Source: Acanthosepion pharaonis (lineage: Eukaryota > Mollusca > Cephalopoda > Sepiida > Sepiidae). Taken from it: DNA of 64,000 bases. The stretch lies in contig CAHIKZ030000585.1 of the NCBI GenBank assembly GCA_903632075.3, positions 994,501 through 1,058,500 of the forward strand. Direction: 5' to 3'. Numbering within the stretch: position 1 is the stretch's first letter; each line of letters starts with the position of its first letter. The notes beneath the pieces are model-generated. The model saw nothing but the letters and a program-made list of their open reading frames with translations. It did no database searches and was not told the origin of the DNA. Made by a program: the position numbers and the translations under genes. Shown one piece after another: positions 32,329 to 43,160 of this stretch.

Positions 32329-33278
32329 CATAATATTCGACCTGATATTATCGTTCAAAATCAAATAGAAAAGACAAGCCTGTTGATAGATGTCACAGCC
32401 ACGATAATTATCAGCTCCTTTGTTTTGTTTTATACGAGCTGACCACCTTAGCTTAAATGGTGATGTCACGAGAAAGCAAGTGCTTACTTAAGAGTTGCCC
32501 TGCATTTTGCGCGGGAAATAATGTTAAAAATTGGTGGAAAATTATGAAATAATAATAAATTCTATATCGTTTGTAAAATGTACAAAATAATATTTTTAAT
32601 AAACCATTGAAAAACAATTCATAATAACGTTTGAAAACTTCTCTTATCTACATGCTAATGGCAATGCTAATATTAATTGTTTTTCGATAAAACATTTAGC
32701 ATTCATTGACGAAGCAGCCACTAGTGTTTTCTGTTGAAATTTACAAAATAGTTTTCAGTTTTGTCAAGTCCAGTCGTTTGTATCGTTCTTTCCGGTATTG
32801 ATAAGGGTTTCTTCGCGAACCTTCTACTGAATTAGTGTGGAATGTTAAAATCTTGAATATGCCATTATTTTCTCTTTGGGCTTCATGTGTTAATCGTTGC
32901 CGCTGTTGATAATCCTTAAGTTATGCGGCTTCTGTTAATTGATAGAGTTTGTTCTTTGTGATTCTGTAGCGCAAGATTACAATATTTAGAGAAGGATTAG
33001 CTTTACCTTGATACTCAGCTTTTATAGCCAAAACTCCTTTTTTATCATTAATCTTGAAGTGATTTTATACAGCTGTCAGTTTAGATATTTCTGAACGGGT
33101 TTTGGCGCCATGCTTGGTATTTATATGAAATTCTCTATCTGAGGAGGATATTTAAGAATATGACTCAATTATTAAGGTTGATGTTTTGGTTTTGTAGCAA
33201 TTTGTGTTTTTGAGCGAAACTACCGCTGACGCAACCTATTCTGCATCTGTCTATATTTCTGAGATGAGGTATTATGTA
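32011..33278. other. (AAT)n array in otherwise unrecognised DNA
   Basis: An (AAT)n trinucleotide array of about 16 units lies at 32283-32330. The plus frames across it (poly-Ile, poly-Asn) are artefacts. The rest is AT-rich without motif. Confidence 0.5.
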
Positions 33279-33877
33279 CACTATTTACATTATTCGGACT
33301 ATTGTCCTCATCTTTGTCGCCATGTGACAGGACCCAAAGAGTGTGGGTTCAATACCTGGTTAAGGTGGCGGAGAACTTGAAGAGGTGAAATAACAGGAGA
33401 TAACTGATAACTGACATCTGTTAGACATGGCACGTGGAACTAGAACAGTCTACCCCAGTGAGCGAAATAAAGGGTTCAGTTCAACATTCCAACCACCTGA
33501 AGAAGGCCGGAGCATACAACGACCAAAACGTTGTGATACATTGATATAATGGAATATGCATACATCTGTGTTCCCCCTCACTGGAGTGTGATTGGCTGGT
33601 GTCCGTCATAAATATCGACGGACGTGTAGGAGAGTTAGAGAAGTCAAGAGCCTTAGTCTGAGAGCTAAGTCTATAACGACGCCCATTGGACTACGCCATT
33701 GATCTACACTTCTTACCTGCGACTACGATGCGTACCAGTCGATTACTGCTACCATATTCTACTTGGTTATAGTAGCCAAAACCACGTAGCTACTTCGTTC
33801 AAATATATCCCTTTCTGGGACATATCATAAATATGGCGACAAAGATGAGGACAATAGTCCCAATAATATAAATAGTG
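33279..33877. mobile_element. Family-F foldback element (600-bp form)
   Basis: The left end (about 33282-33324, ATTCGGACTATTGTCCTCAT then CTTTGTCGCCAT) recurs inverted at 33831-33877. The interior carries a segment shared with the 15.6-kb element (33335-33560) and a further unit (33580-33790) with GTGTGATTGGCTGGTGTCCG that looks like an LTR or promoter-like insert. The CCTGAAGAAGGCCGGAGC core is at 33496-33513. Confidence 0.7.
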
Positions 33878-34097
33878 CAACTTAGTTGGTTATAGCTGAT
33901 CCACACGCCGAGATATCTAAAGAGTTTAGTATTTACTAATTCTACATCCTGTATTTTTTATGACTGATTCAGGATAGGTGTTATATGGAGAGCAATTTCT
34001 GAGCAAGACGGGCAAGGTTTGGGTGTAATGTACTTGTTTTGTGGCCGCCAGGAATTTGGGTTACATATTGGTTTGTATCTTTCGGCATACATCTCCG
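33878..34097. other. No recognised feature
   Basis: Unrecognised; leads into the palindrome. Confidence 0.3.
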
Positions 34098-34143
34098 GTG
34101 CTCCAAAGACTACTGGTTTCAAAACCAGTAGTCTTTGGAGCAC
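34098..34143. repeat. Perfect 22-bp inverted repeat with a 2-nt loop
   Basis: GTGCTCCAAAGACTACTGGT continues to 34119; its exact complement is at 34122-34143. Both outer ends read GTGCTC, as in the foldback termini elsewhere. Confidence 0.9.
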
Positions 34144-35390
34144 TGTAGATCTATGCCACCTTCTGACAATTTCTATCCCATGACAATTCGGTTCGCTTAG
34201 TTTTTCAAATGTTTTGACAATGCTATTTTTAACACATGATTTTTAAGAATAAAACCAGTTCAATTATTATTTTGACTATTGTTATAATTATCATTGTTAT
34301 TGTTTTTTGTGCTACTGCTGCTGCTACCTGATTATGATAATGAAGCTGGTCACGACAACCAACAGAGCAGCACACCAACAAGACACAAAGCCCACTATAG
34401 ACATTATGACACCAAGTCTGATAAGGGTATACCAAGCACATGCATTACAAGCAAATATGTGCGATATGGTGAAAGTAACTTTGCAGCTATGGCGTAGTTA
34501 GAAATACCTTCAGACCGGGTAACCCAATCCGCTCAGACTGTTTTCTATTGAGGCTGTTCTGACTTCCAATACATTGTGACTACCACATTCTTGAAATGTT
34601 AAGAAAAAAAGACCAATTCCCTCGATACAAGGCCATGATGTTTTCCAACTAGTACTGCTCATGAACAAAGATGTATAGTGGCTTTTACTAAGTTTATTTG
34701 ACGATGCGACGAAACAAAATGGAAGTGTAAATGTAAAGAAATAATATCTTATTATCCCAAATGAATCTACCTTGAAAGTTAGCTTTTGATTTGAAAAGAG
34801 CTCGGACAGTGATAAGTGTTGGAGACGCGAAAAAAAAGTAATTATCAAAACCAAACAAAAACGTCACATTCCCTCTTTTCTGGAATAAAATCAAAGTGAA
34901 CATTTATAATGTTTGTTTTTCTCCTTGAATTGAAAAAACTGACTGAGACGTGATCATTCATGTGATGGTAGGATGTTAAAACTTTCTCCACATTCCTTGG
35001 AAATAACTGCAAACAAGGAAGCCGAGTGTTGTCACAAATACCCAGCGGCACAAATGTAGCAAGTTGCAAGAATGAAAATGGTCGCCATTTTGGATTTGAT
35101 CCTACTTGCCTTCTGTGACTCGAAAGTTTAAAAGAAAAATAAACGATAGATTAAATTGCCGTGGAACACAAAGGCAAGTGAATTGCAGCATTGGTTTTTG
35201 TCTTCTTTTTTTTTTTTCTTTACTACGTTTTGGTTTAAAACTGTATTTATTTTTTGTACTGTAGCGTAGATTATTTCGCTCCCTCAAGCTTGTATCACAG
35301 TTTAGAAAACAGGAATTGTATTAGTACATATTGGTTATAATAGCGACTTTCAAACCTAGCGACCTAATTTTAACCCCATATATCTCAAGC
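34144..35390. other. No recognised feature
   Basis: Unique-looking DNA with short frames on both strands. None shows a known domain or a conserved partner in the window. Confidence 0.35.
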
Positions 35391-35395
35391 TCCCA

Positions 35396-35696
<301 letters not shown>

Positions 35697-35944
35697 ATTT
35701 TCCTAATCTATTTCAACAATTTTTTGTTACACTATTTACATCATTAGGACATTTTATTGCCTTATTCACGACGTTTCGTCCGTTGTACGGCCCGACATTT
35801 TCAGGCGATATAGATTAAAATTTCGAACCGAACCCTTTATTCAGTCCATGGGAGTAGAGTATTCTAATGCCCCGTACAATGCCTTTTTATAAAATCTAAA
35901 TTTCAGTTAAGTCTCGTACAAAAATTCGAATGTATAACAGACGA

Positions 35945-36470
35945 AACTGTGACGTCCCCCGGTGTCGCTGCGCCAATCATGACGTCTGCCTGGCCGCGTC
36001 CGTCGTGCTATCCTGGTCGCGGCGCCAATTGTGACGTCACCCCGTCTGTCTCCGCGCCGTCGCCGTCCTATCCTGTCCTGTGACGACCAATGTAACTTGG
36101 TATTGGTCGCGGCACCAAACGTGACGTTCTAACCCTTTGCTGATTCGGATGGGAATCTGGTTAGATTCGGTATCAGCCTTGTCGTTCCCAGCTCGCCTAC
36201 AACGTCTGGTTACCGAAGTAACTGCTTTGATTCCTAGTCTAACCTACCCACGTTGTGATTTGATCTTAGGTAGACGAAATCAATCAGTCACCGGGCCGTA
36301 ATGCAAGTCGAGTCCGAACAAGGGTAACACCGCACAAGTATATGTAAAAGAAAATAAAGTAATAACTCGAAAAGTTCCAATGTGTTAATAAAGGAATAAC
36401 AATATTTTATATCTGGTTGCTGAATACAGGAGTGCGTCTTCCTCCCAAACCGCTATATGGATTCGTGACA
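35945..36470 (-). mobile_element. Gypsy-like LTR with primer-binding site and leader
   Basis: On the minus strand an LTR candidate begins TGTCACGAATCC (plus 36470) and ends near AACGTCACG (plus 36121), about 350 bp. A TATA-like GATATAAAAT lies near its start. Immediately after comes TTTGGTGCCGCGACC (plus 36105-36119), a primer-binding-site-like TGGTGCC. A second such site, TTGGCGCCGCGACCAGGAT, occurs about 100 bp further, suggesting a duplicated leader. No gag or pol follows. Confidence 0.55.
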
Positions 36471-37760
36471 CTTTGTGTTTGTTAGGTGAGTCTTAACATC
36501 TTAAGTTGTTTGTTCTTTAAGAAACTGGTTCTTGGTGTATCTTCAGGCGATATTCGTAAAACTTGTTTTGGTGGTGTGAGTCTAAGTCGTTCTTCAAAAA
36601 TAAATTGTTCTTGGTTAGACGTTGAGGTCGTGATTGCGTGGAATCTTTGTCAGCTTTCTGCGAGGTGTCTGCGAGCTCTCAGCTCACTGCAACTGCTTGC
36701 CTGTCTGTCTAACCCCAACCGCTCAGCTGCGAACTTCACTGCGAACTGCCTTCTTACTCGTTGCGACTCTACTTATATGGACGCCGACCAGAACCGGGGT
36801 GGGCCTGTCGAGGTTTGAGGTTCCTTGATAATTCGAAATCCGTATTAAAGGTTTTTCTTTGTTTTCGGCCAGGAAGAATTATTATTTCTATTTTTGGAAG
36901 TCTTTCGTCCTCCCCAATTCTTCCTTTCTCATTTTGGTATCTCACCCATACCCTCAGAGAGTGTCAACGGGTTTCCCCTCTCTATCACAGTGGCATCTCA
37001 CACCGATCCCTTCGGGGGGCATTAACAGCCCCCCTCCTTCTTCACATAATTACCTTCGCCTGCCGCTCACGCCACCATTCAGCCAATGAGCGTCCAGCAG
37101 TGTGGGTGTGGCCAGACTAGCCTCGATTTAAAAAATCTTGCTCAAAGAAAAAAAATTATCTCCTTTTTTTTTCTTTTTCTTTTCTTTCTTTTTCTTCTTC
37201 TCGACAACAAATCCTTAGACTCTTATCTTAACCGAATGTCACCTGGACTTTATCAATCAGATTTTCGGCAGCATCAAGTGTGTGGTCATCTGGCGATTTC
37301 ACACCTTGGTGCCAATTATTCGTTCTGATAAAATAATTTTGCTATCGTGGCCAGCTCTTGACAATAAACAGGTGCCTTTTCCAAACGACATCTCCGTAGA
37401 TAGCTAATGGTTTAATCTTTCCTTCCTGGTATTCTGCGGGTGGTCCAACGGACATTTTGTTTTTCGGTCAGTGCGTGCTTAATTAATTTTTATCTCTCAG
37501 TTTCTGTTTCGTGGGCCACCTGACCAATCTGAAACCTTCACCATTGCCATGGCAGACGGCTATCTTCTATTCGGTGCGTCGTCATAAATCAAACTTAATC
37601 CGGTGCCTTACTCTATTCGCTAATGAGAATAAAATCTTTCCACTTATCTTTGTTAAAAAAAATAACCTCGCGTAGTGTCCCTTTTCGTGATGGCTTCTTA
37701 TCACCTAAATTTAATTCTCGCCTTCTCTTTTTTTCTTTCTTTCTCGCAACCCTAAATAGT
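36471..37760. other. Interior of the family-F element, unrecognised
   Basis: Moderate-GC DNA with overlapping frames at 36486-37120 that lack recognisable domains, then pyrimidine-rich patches. It could be regulatory or leader sequence of an LTR element. Confidence 0.3.
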
Positions 37761-37902
37761 GTCACAAAACGTCGTGAATATGACAATAAAGATAATGACA
37801 ACAGTACGAATGATGTAAAAAGTGTAGTCAAAATACCTTATACCAGAAACATAGACACATATTCTATTTATCTTTCTTTTTCTATCTTTATTTTTTATAC
37901 AT

Positions 37903-37904
<2 letters not shown>

Positions 37905-37952
<48 letters not shown>
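37905..37952. repeat. (TA)n microsatellite
   Basis: A TA array abutting the left arm of the family-C hairpin. Confidence 0.95.
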
Positions 37953-37957
<5 letters not shown>

Positions 37958-37989
37958 TATTCGAAAATATAACGTAAATATGTTATAAA

Positions 37990-38044
37990 ATCACTACAAA
38001 AATAGCCATTTTGTTTCAACACTTCTGATGTCTTATCAAGTGAT
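37990..38044 (-). ncRNA. Hammerhead-like motif, family C, left arm
   Basis: This is the mirror copy of 38065-38119: helix I ATCAC/GTGAT, core TTGATAA, helix II GACAT/GTGTT, GAAAC, and helix III ACAAAAT/ATTTTTGT on the minus strand. It has the same two core changes. Confidence 0.45.
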
Positions 38045-38064
38045 GGTGTTGAATGTAGAAAACC

Positions 38065-38119
38065 ATCACTTGATAAGACACCAGACGTGTTGAAACAAAA
38101 TGGCTATTTTTGTAGTGAT
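38065..38119 (+). ncRNA. Hammerhead-like motif, family C, right arm
   Basis: Helix I is ATCAC (38065-38069) with GTGAT (38115-38119). The core position reads TTGATAA (38070-38076), against the consensus CTGANGA. Helix II is GACAC (38077-38081) with GTGTT (38087-38091). GAAAC is at 38092-38096. Helix III is ACAAAAT (38095-38101) with ATTTTTGT (38106-38113), and the base after it (A, 38114) is an allowed cleavage residue. The two core changes (C3 to T, G8 to A) hit essential positions, so it is probably inactive now. Confidence 0.5.
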
Positions 38120-38198
38120 TTTATAACATATTGATATTATAATTTTCGAATAAATTATATTTGCTTTACTCTGTATTGAGCATTCTTTTAAGAATAGA

Positions 38199-38227
38199 AT
38201 TTATTCCGTATACACCAATTCTATACT

Positions 38228-38281
<54 letters not shown>

Positions 38282-38804
38282 AAGTACATGTATTGGATGC
38301 TTTAGTGGACATGATCAGTGATGTTTCTAGCCGAGGTTCATCAGGGGTTTCCGGTCTTTCAACATCATACCCCTTCTCCACGGTGACCCAGCCGATATTT
38401 ATCGGGTATCGACTTGTGTACCTTCCGTCAGCTACAACATTTCCCATCTTCCGAAGTGCACACCATGGGCCTCTTCTTGGCGAGTTACTGTCTAATCCCA
38501 AACAATTTCAGGTTCACCAGCAGTGTGGTCTCTTCCATAAAAAAGGAAGTAAACACATCCATAATTTCTATCTGATATGGTGGTGTGCTTGGCTTGAAGT
38601 GGTAAGTACAGTTTTGATCCCCCACTCCAGGAGACATACACAAACACACGATCACAGAGAAATGCACTCAAACATCACACTCTGCTTACACCTATCTCCA
38701 TTTTCATTCATGTTAATCATCCGGCAAATGAAAAGCACCATCCACCTATATGAGTTACACGCACGCATGTACATATCAATGTACCTACACACACATACAC
38801 ACAC

Positions 38805-38841
<37 letters not shown>

Positions 38842-38862
38842 TGGTGTATACGGAATGAATCA
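38199..38862. repeat. Inverted edges flanking two (TA)n arrays
   Basis: The edge ATTCCGTATACACCAATT (about 38204-38222) is repeated inverted at 38838-38858. A TA array lies on the inner side of each (38230-38279 and 38810-38838). The interior, about 530 bp, has a plus-strand frame without recognisable motif. Confidence 0.65.
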
Positions 38863-39430
38863 ATTTTTTTTCATAAAGGGCCGTGGGGATGTTTCTGTCT
38901 CGTCACTTTTTGTGTGTATATATATATAAATATGTCTGGGTGCTTATGTATTATAATCTGATTGTGTTTGTGTTGTTTTGCGTGTGAGTTTAAGACCCCA
39001 TTCCCACACTTGGGATTATAATGGATATACATGTATTGTCGGGTGACCGGATATTGTAGCGTCTGTTCTAACGTAATTTCAACGAAGAAATAAATTGAAT
39101 AACATATGTATTTCTTCTTTTCTCCTCAGTAATTTTATAGTTTTTAAACTTAATAGTGATTAAATTAGGATTTTTTAAAATTGGCAGTTTTTAATTTTAA
39201 TATCAAATTTTATCATATAATTTAATAATTATTGGTTAAAATAAATTCTTTTTTAATATTACCCGTATTTTAAAGATCTGAATAGCTATTATAACACGAT
39301 TTCGTTGTCAAGCTTTTAAATCTTCCTATACTTGGGTTTTGATTGGTTGTTCTAGCTTTTGTAACAAAGTTTTCCCCTTACGAACGATCATTAATTATCT
39401 TGAAACTTTTAAAACCATTTATTTTACATT
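38863..39430. other. No recognised feature
   Basis: AT-rich DNA. Confidence 0.3.
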
Positions 39431-39437
39431 CAACATC

Positions 39438-39518
39438 ATCACTTGATAAGACATCGAGGGTGTTGTAACAAAATCTTTGTAGTTATTTTATAACATATTT
39501 ATGTTATAAATTTGTTTT

Positions 39519-39574
<56 letters not shown>
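39438..39574 (+). ncRNA. Third family-C hammerhead-like arm, with (TA)n
   Basis: ATCAC (39438-39442), TTGATAA (39443-39449), helix II GACAT/GTGTT, then GTAAC in place of GAAAC, and the AAAATC...TTTGTAG helix III region. It ends near a TA array at 39526-39574. It is more degenerate than the mirrored pair. Confidence 0.4.
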
Positions 39575-39576
<2 letters not shown>

Positions 39577-39960
39577 CCACCAATACCTGATCTTTCTTTC
39601 GATGTAATGTTATTAATTCTTTTCTTTCGTCCCTTTTTTTATTACTCTTCTCACACATGATAAACATTATTCTTTTTTTTTTCTTTATATAGAGTTCGTT
39701 ACAATTGGAAAAGGTTTCGAATATATCTCCTGCCGGCATGATATGGGTTAAATATTACGACTTGTTTCTCGAAAAATCATTCTCATGCTCAAAATTTTCA
39801 CTCGTAAACAAAGTATTAGTCTTAGAATTCAAAATGTTTCGGCCTTAAATAAACTACAAAAGGGTAGATAAACCGTAAAAATCAACAAACCAATTATTCA
39901 ATTCTCATATGGTAGTTTCTTCAGTTTCATTTAATGGTCAGAGTTGAATTAGACCCGGAA
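39575..39960. other. No recognised feature
   Basis: AT-rich DNA with short minus frames extending out of the TA array; nothing recognised. Confidence 0.3.
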
Positions 39961-39976
39961 ATAGTAGTATCAAAAA

Positions 39977-40078
39977 GTGCTCAATACACATAAAAAAACG
40001 TAAAAATTTGAGCGGAATAAGCTGATCTAATTTTTTATGCTTAAAAAAGTATAAAAAATTAGATCAGCTTATTCCGCT
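39977..40078. repeat. Foldback family D: terminal motif plus 28-bp perfect inverted repeat
   Basis: GTGCTCAATA is at 39977-39986. Arms AGCGGAATAAGCTGATCTAA... (40011-40038) and their exact complement (40051-40078) flank a 12-nt loop. No TA array directly adjoins it. Confidence 0.8.
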
Positions 40079-41124
40079 ACCTTGCTTTCACCCTTTCGGT
40101 ATCTACTGGCGATTTCGATCAATTGATTTTTTAACGCTTTATTTTATTTTAAATTAAAAATTTACGAACGCTCCATTTTTTAATAAATAAGCGCATGGTG
40201 TGACCTGTGGTAAAAGGTCAGGAAGAGGAAATCAAAAGGAACTTTTTAATATGTATAAAACGGGTCACAATTTCTGATCTCTCATTCAAAATGTTATTTT
40301 GGTCAGGAAATGTTATTATAGCTAACTTTTCTTGTTGACAAAGGTTGCAGATATTACTATGATTTAAAAATTTTTTTAAAAATTTAAAAATCTAAAAAAA
40401 AAATTTCCTGGTTACAATCGGATCTTTTTTAAAATTTTTTCACTTAATTTCCACACATGGTTGTCTAGTCTAGTAGAATTCCTAAGACGCTTTAGCTTAA
40501 AAGTGGACATAATAAACGCTGCGCATGAATTACTTTCACCCAACACCGCTAGTTACTACAGAACCAAAACATTAACACTAACTTAAAAACTAGAGTCATA
40601 TTCGTAAATAACCTCAACAGATCGAAACTTTTGCATATGTGCCATGATGGGGTTAAACTCGTTCAAATATTTCTGAAGCGTCAGCTGTATACAACTGCTT
40701 TGTAAGATGAAAGGTTAAAATGGCTTTGAGGAAATTAACCTGTAGGTTTGTAGCGAGTACAATTCTTCTCCGAACCATGTGAACTGACGCTACAAAATCA
40801 CAATCAAATAACTCTATCAAAATAACAGTAACCACATTACTTGATGACTTTCATCAGTTGCCGCAAAAAGAAATAGATAGCTCTTGTAAGCCGAAGAGAA
40901 AATAATGATATAATTAAGACTTTGACATTGCATACGACTAGGAAGAAAAGGTTAGGAAGGAAACCCACACCAATACTGGAAAGCGCTATAACAGCTACTG
41001 GATTTAAGAAGCCTATTTTCCTGGAACATTGTTTCAAGAGAGAGAGAGAGATTTTATAAGTTTTAACCGACAGCAGTACTGGCTGCTCTCTCAATGAATG
41101 CCGAATGTTTCCTCATAAGAAAAC
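40079..41124. other. No recognised feature
   Basis: AT-rich DNA. The minus frames at 40653-40835 and 40837-41094 have no domain I recognise. Confidence 0.35.
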
Positions 41125-41830
41125 TATTATCATTCTTCTTTCTTTTTCTGTGCCATGTCCTTTCATGACGTAGGCAATCATGGCTCTCCACCACCTCCCT
41201 CTATCCCTTGCAGCTCTCAAAAAGTTCCTTCCCTCTGCTTCCTCCCCCAGTCTACGTTCTGTCATCCACTTGCTTAAGGCCGCCAGTTATGTCACGCGTT
41301 GTTTTCCCTTGTTTCTCTTTCCCTCTATTCGACCTGTGAGTATCAGATTCGCCAGGCCCTCCTTCCTCATTGTGTATCACAGAAACTTCAGCTTCCTCTT
41401 CCTGATATTAAGTATAAGCCTCCTCCTTGTTTGCAACCCCTCTAAGATCTCATCGTTGCTCACATGCTCGGTGTATGATATACTTAGCATTCTTCCGTAG
41501 AACCACATCTCTGTCGTCTCTTCTTCATCTTTGTGCAAATCGTTCAACATTCGCTGCCATAAAGAAGGACAGATGTCACGTAACAGTTCAGTATTCTTTT
41601 CTTTGTTACCAAAGATATTCTCCTGTCTCGCAGTACTCTGCCCAGCTTTTGGAATCTGTCCGTGGCCATCCGAATACGTCTCCGGACCTCAGTGTCGCAC
41701 TTACCATCCTATGTCAAGAAGTTTCCCAGGTATTTAAACTTCCGCGTCTGCTTGATTCTAGTGTTCCCGTCATTCAGATCACACTTTGGGCTCATCTTCT
41801 TACCATTTTCTATTAACCAGTGAGTCTTGG
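41125..41830 (-). mobile_element. RTE-type LINE fragment (longest copy in the window)
   Basis: On the minus strand this is the C-terminal third of an RTE-clade LINE protein. It has a block matching WFYGRMLSISYTEHVSNDE, then KRKLKFLxYTMRKEGLANL with an LTG-like segment, and a tail with KxLRAARDRGRWWRAM-like text ending near the stop. It is about 700 bp long with several frame breaks. The shorter fragments at 1755 and 62895 align within it. Confidence 0.75.
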
Positions 41831-42429
41831 ACCAGACTAGCCTCGTTAATATTTGCGCAATGCCTAGATGTCCTTTCGAATACCCATAGAAAGATGTACT
41901 GACATTGTGTTATTTTTTTATTTGTTTATTTTTCAGAGACGATGTATAGGCGGGTATCGAGTGTAAATTTTGCTCTCGAGGACCTGTGATACGGACAGAT
42001 ATCACATGACAGCCGCTAAAGGACACAGGGTTTGTATTTTCTTTTCTACTGAGAAATGTGTTCTCGTTAGTGATTATTGTTTGCTAGGCGAGGTTCTTTA
42101 CAAGGTTCGTTTTGCGTGCTATCAATCAAACAGATCGAAGGCTTGGAACTAAACTACAGTGAAATTTGAAAGAGAAAATAAGGCAAAATAGATTACAAAG
42201 ACATACTCTAAAATGTGCTAAAAGATACCAAATAAAAAAAAAACAACGACTTGTATTGCGATGTATACCATGCAACCCTACCTTTAAAGAAAAAGTTTCG
42301 AAATTGATGTAACGTGCCAATCAGTCAAAGTGGATACATAAACAGATAGCTTCTCATGAGAGTTCTCGGTCGGCAAATAGACAATATGGTGTGCGTTCTG
42401 CAGCTGTCGAATTGAGCCCAATCTTCTCT
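41831..42429. other. No recognised feature
   Basis: Mixed DNA without a recognisable domain. Confidence 0.3.
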
Positions 42430-42830
42430 TTTCAACCTTGACAGAGTTCAAAAGCGTTCTCGGGGTCTTGTGGATGATGAATTATTTTCCAGACTACAAC
42501 ACCTTTCCCCGTAGCCGAAACGTCGCAAGCCTGTTGCTATTCTATAGCTATTTCCGTACAAATGAGCTACATTCCTTTGTTCCACCAGTTCAGACCTTTA
42601 GAACTGAGACTCTTTATGCCACATACACATCGAATCACCCTCATTCCTTACGTGTTCTACTGGCAAGAAGGCAGTTCCACTGAGATTCTTCCCGACAACA
42701 GCTACTTTGTGGAACAGACTCCCGACAGGATTATTCCCTGATCATTACATTCTTAACCTCTTGACGTTTAGGATCAACCGTTATCTATCCTACATATCCT
42801 CATAGTCGGCATTTACTTCCTCCTGTTAAG
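42430..42830 (+). pseudogene. CR1/L2-like LINE C-terminal fragment
   Basis: The plus strand reads SRNVASLLLFYSYFRTNELH, then SFVPPVQTFRTETLYATYTS and NHPHSLRVLLARRQFH. After a frame change it continues with a WNSLPxxxFPDxYNLxxFKxRxxRYL-like ending. This is the C-terminal tail of CR1/L2-like LINE proteins; the polymerase blocks are missing. Confidence 0.75.
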
Positions 42831-42929
42831 TACATTCAACAGTCTCATTCAGTAATCCCTCTATCTTGAGTGGCTATTGGGCCTGGTTTTGGGCGAACAT
42901 TTAGTTAATAAATTTGACTATGCGAATAG

Positions 42930-43160
42930 AGATTAATGGAACGAAATTAAGGACGATGTATCTAAGTAGCTGATGTTGATCCCGAAAGAGAGTTTTACGG
43001 TCTATTTAGAAACCATAGAAAGTACCAAATGTATAGGATCCAAGAAAGAGGGTACTTTGAAGTGAACAACGACGCCATTGCCCGATGTTGGATATGTCGT
43101 TCAATTTATATTTAATATCTGGATGTCTTCTCAACAGACCTCGTGTATCGAATTCATAAA
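42930..43160 (+). repeat. Dispersed repeat (partner at 56060-56245)
   Basis: Both copies contain AGCTGATG-TTGATCCCGAA-like text, a GAGAGTTTTA/GAAAATTTAA block and an AACAGACCT block near the end, in the same order. The class is unknown. Confidence 0.5.

Larger units (their letters stand above)
35728..37826. mobile_element. Family-F foldback element (2.1-kb form)
   Basis: The left end (CACTATTTACATCATTAGGA, then TTCACGACGTTTCG) recurs inverted at 37765-37826 (AACGTCGTGAAT, then GATGTAAAAAGTG). The core next to the left end (CGTCCGTTGTACGGCCCGAC, then TTTTCAGGCG) is the family-F equivalent of the segment at 15690-15725. The interior includes a Gypsy-like LTR with leader. No transposase recognised. 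Confidence 0.6.
37955..38162. mobile_element. Family-C foldback with mirrored hammerhead-like arms
   Basis: Arms of about 90 bp (37955-38044 and 38063-38155) are inverted copies around a short spacer (GTGTTGAATGTAGAAA). A third copy of one arm lies at 39430-39500 beside another TA array. Just outside the right arm is TATTGAGCAT (38174-38183), the terminal motif. Each arm folds into a hammerhead-like structure. Confidence 0.75.

Noticed and set aside
33496..33540. Family-F CCTGAAGAAGGCC...(G)AAAACG as a working hammerhead (also 15690-15725 and 35785-35815)
   Set aside because: An extra base separates the core from helix II, and the base after the GT of helix III is G, which hammerheads do not cleave after. 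At most it is a distant relic.
36486..37120. Overlapping 110-119-codon frames as exons
   Set aside because: Three overlapping plus frames with no domain or splice-site support, within a foldback/LTR interior.
38161..38961. 266-codon frame as a gene
   Set aside because: It spans two TA arrays and a CA array with no domain in the unique middle. It is probably open by chance.
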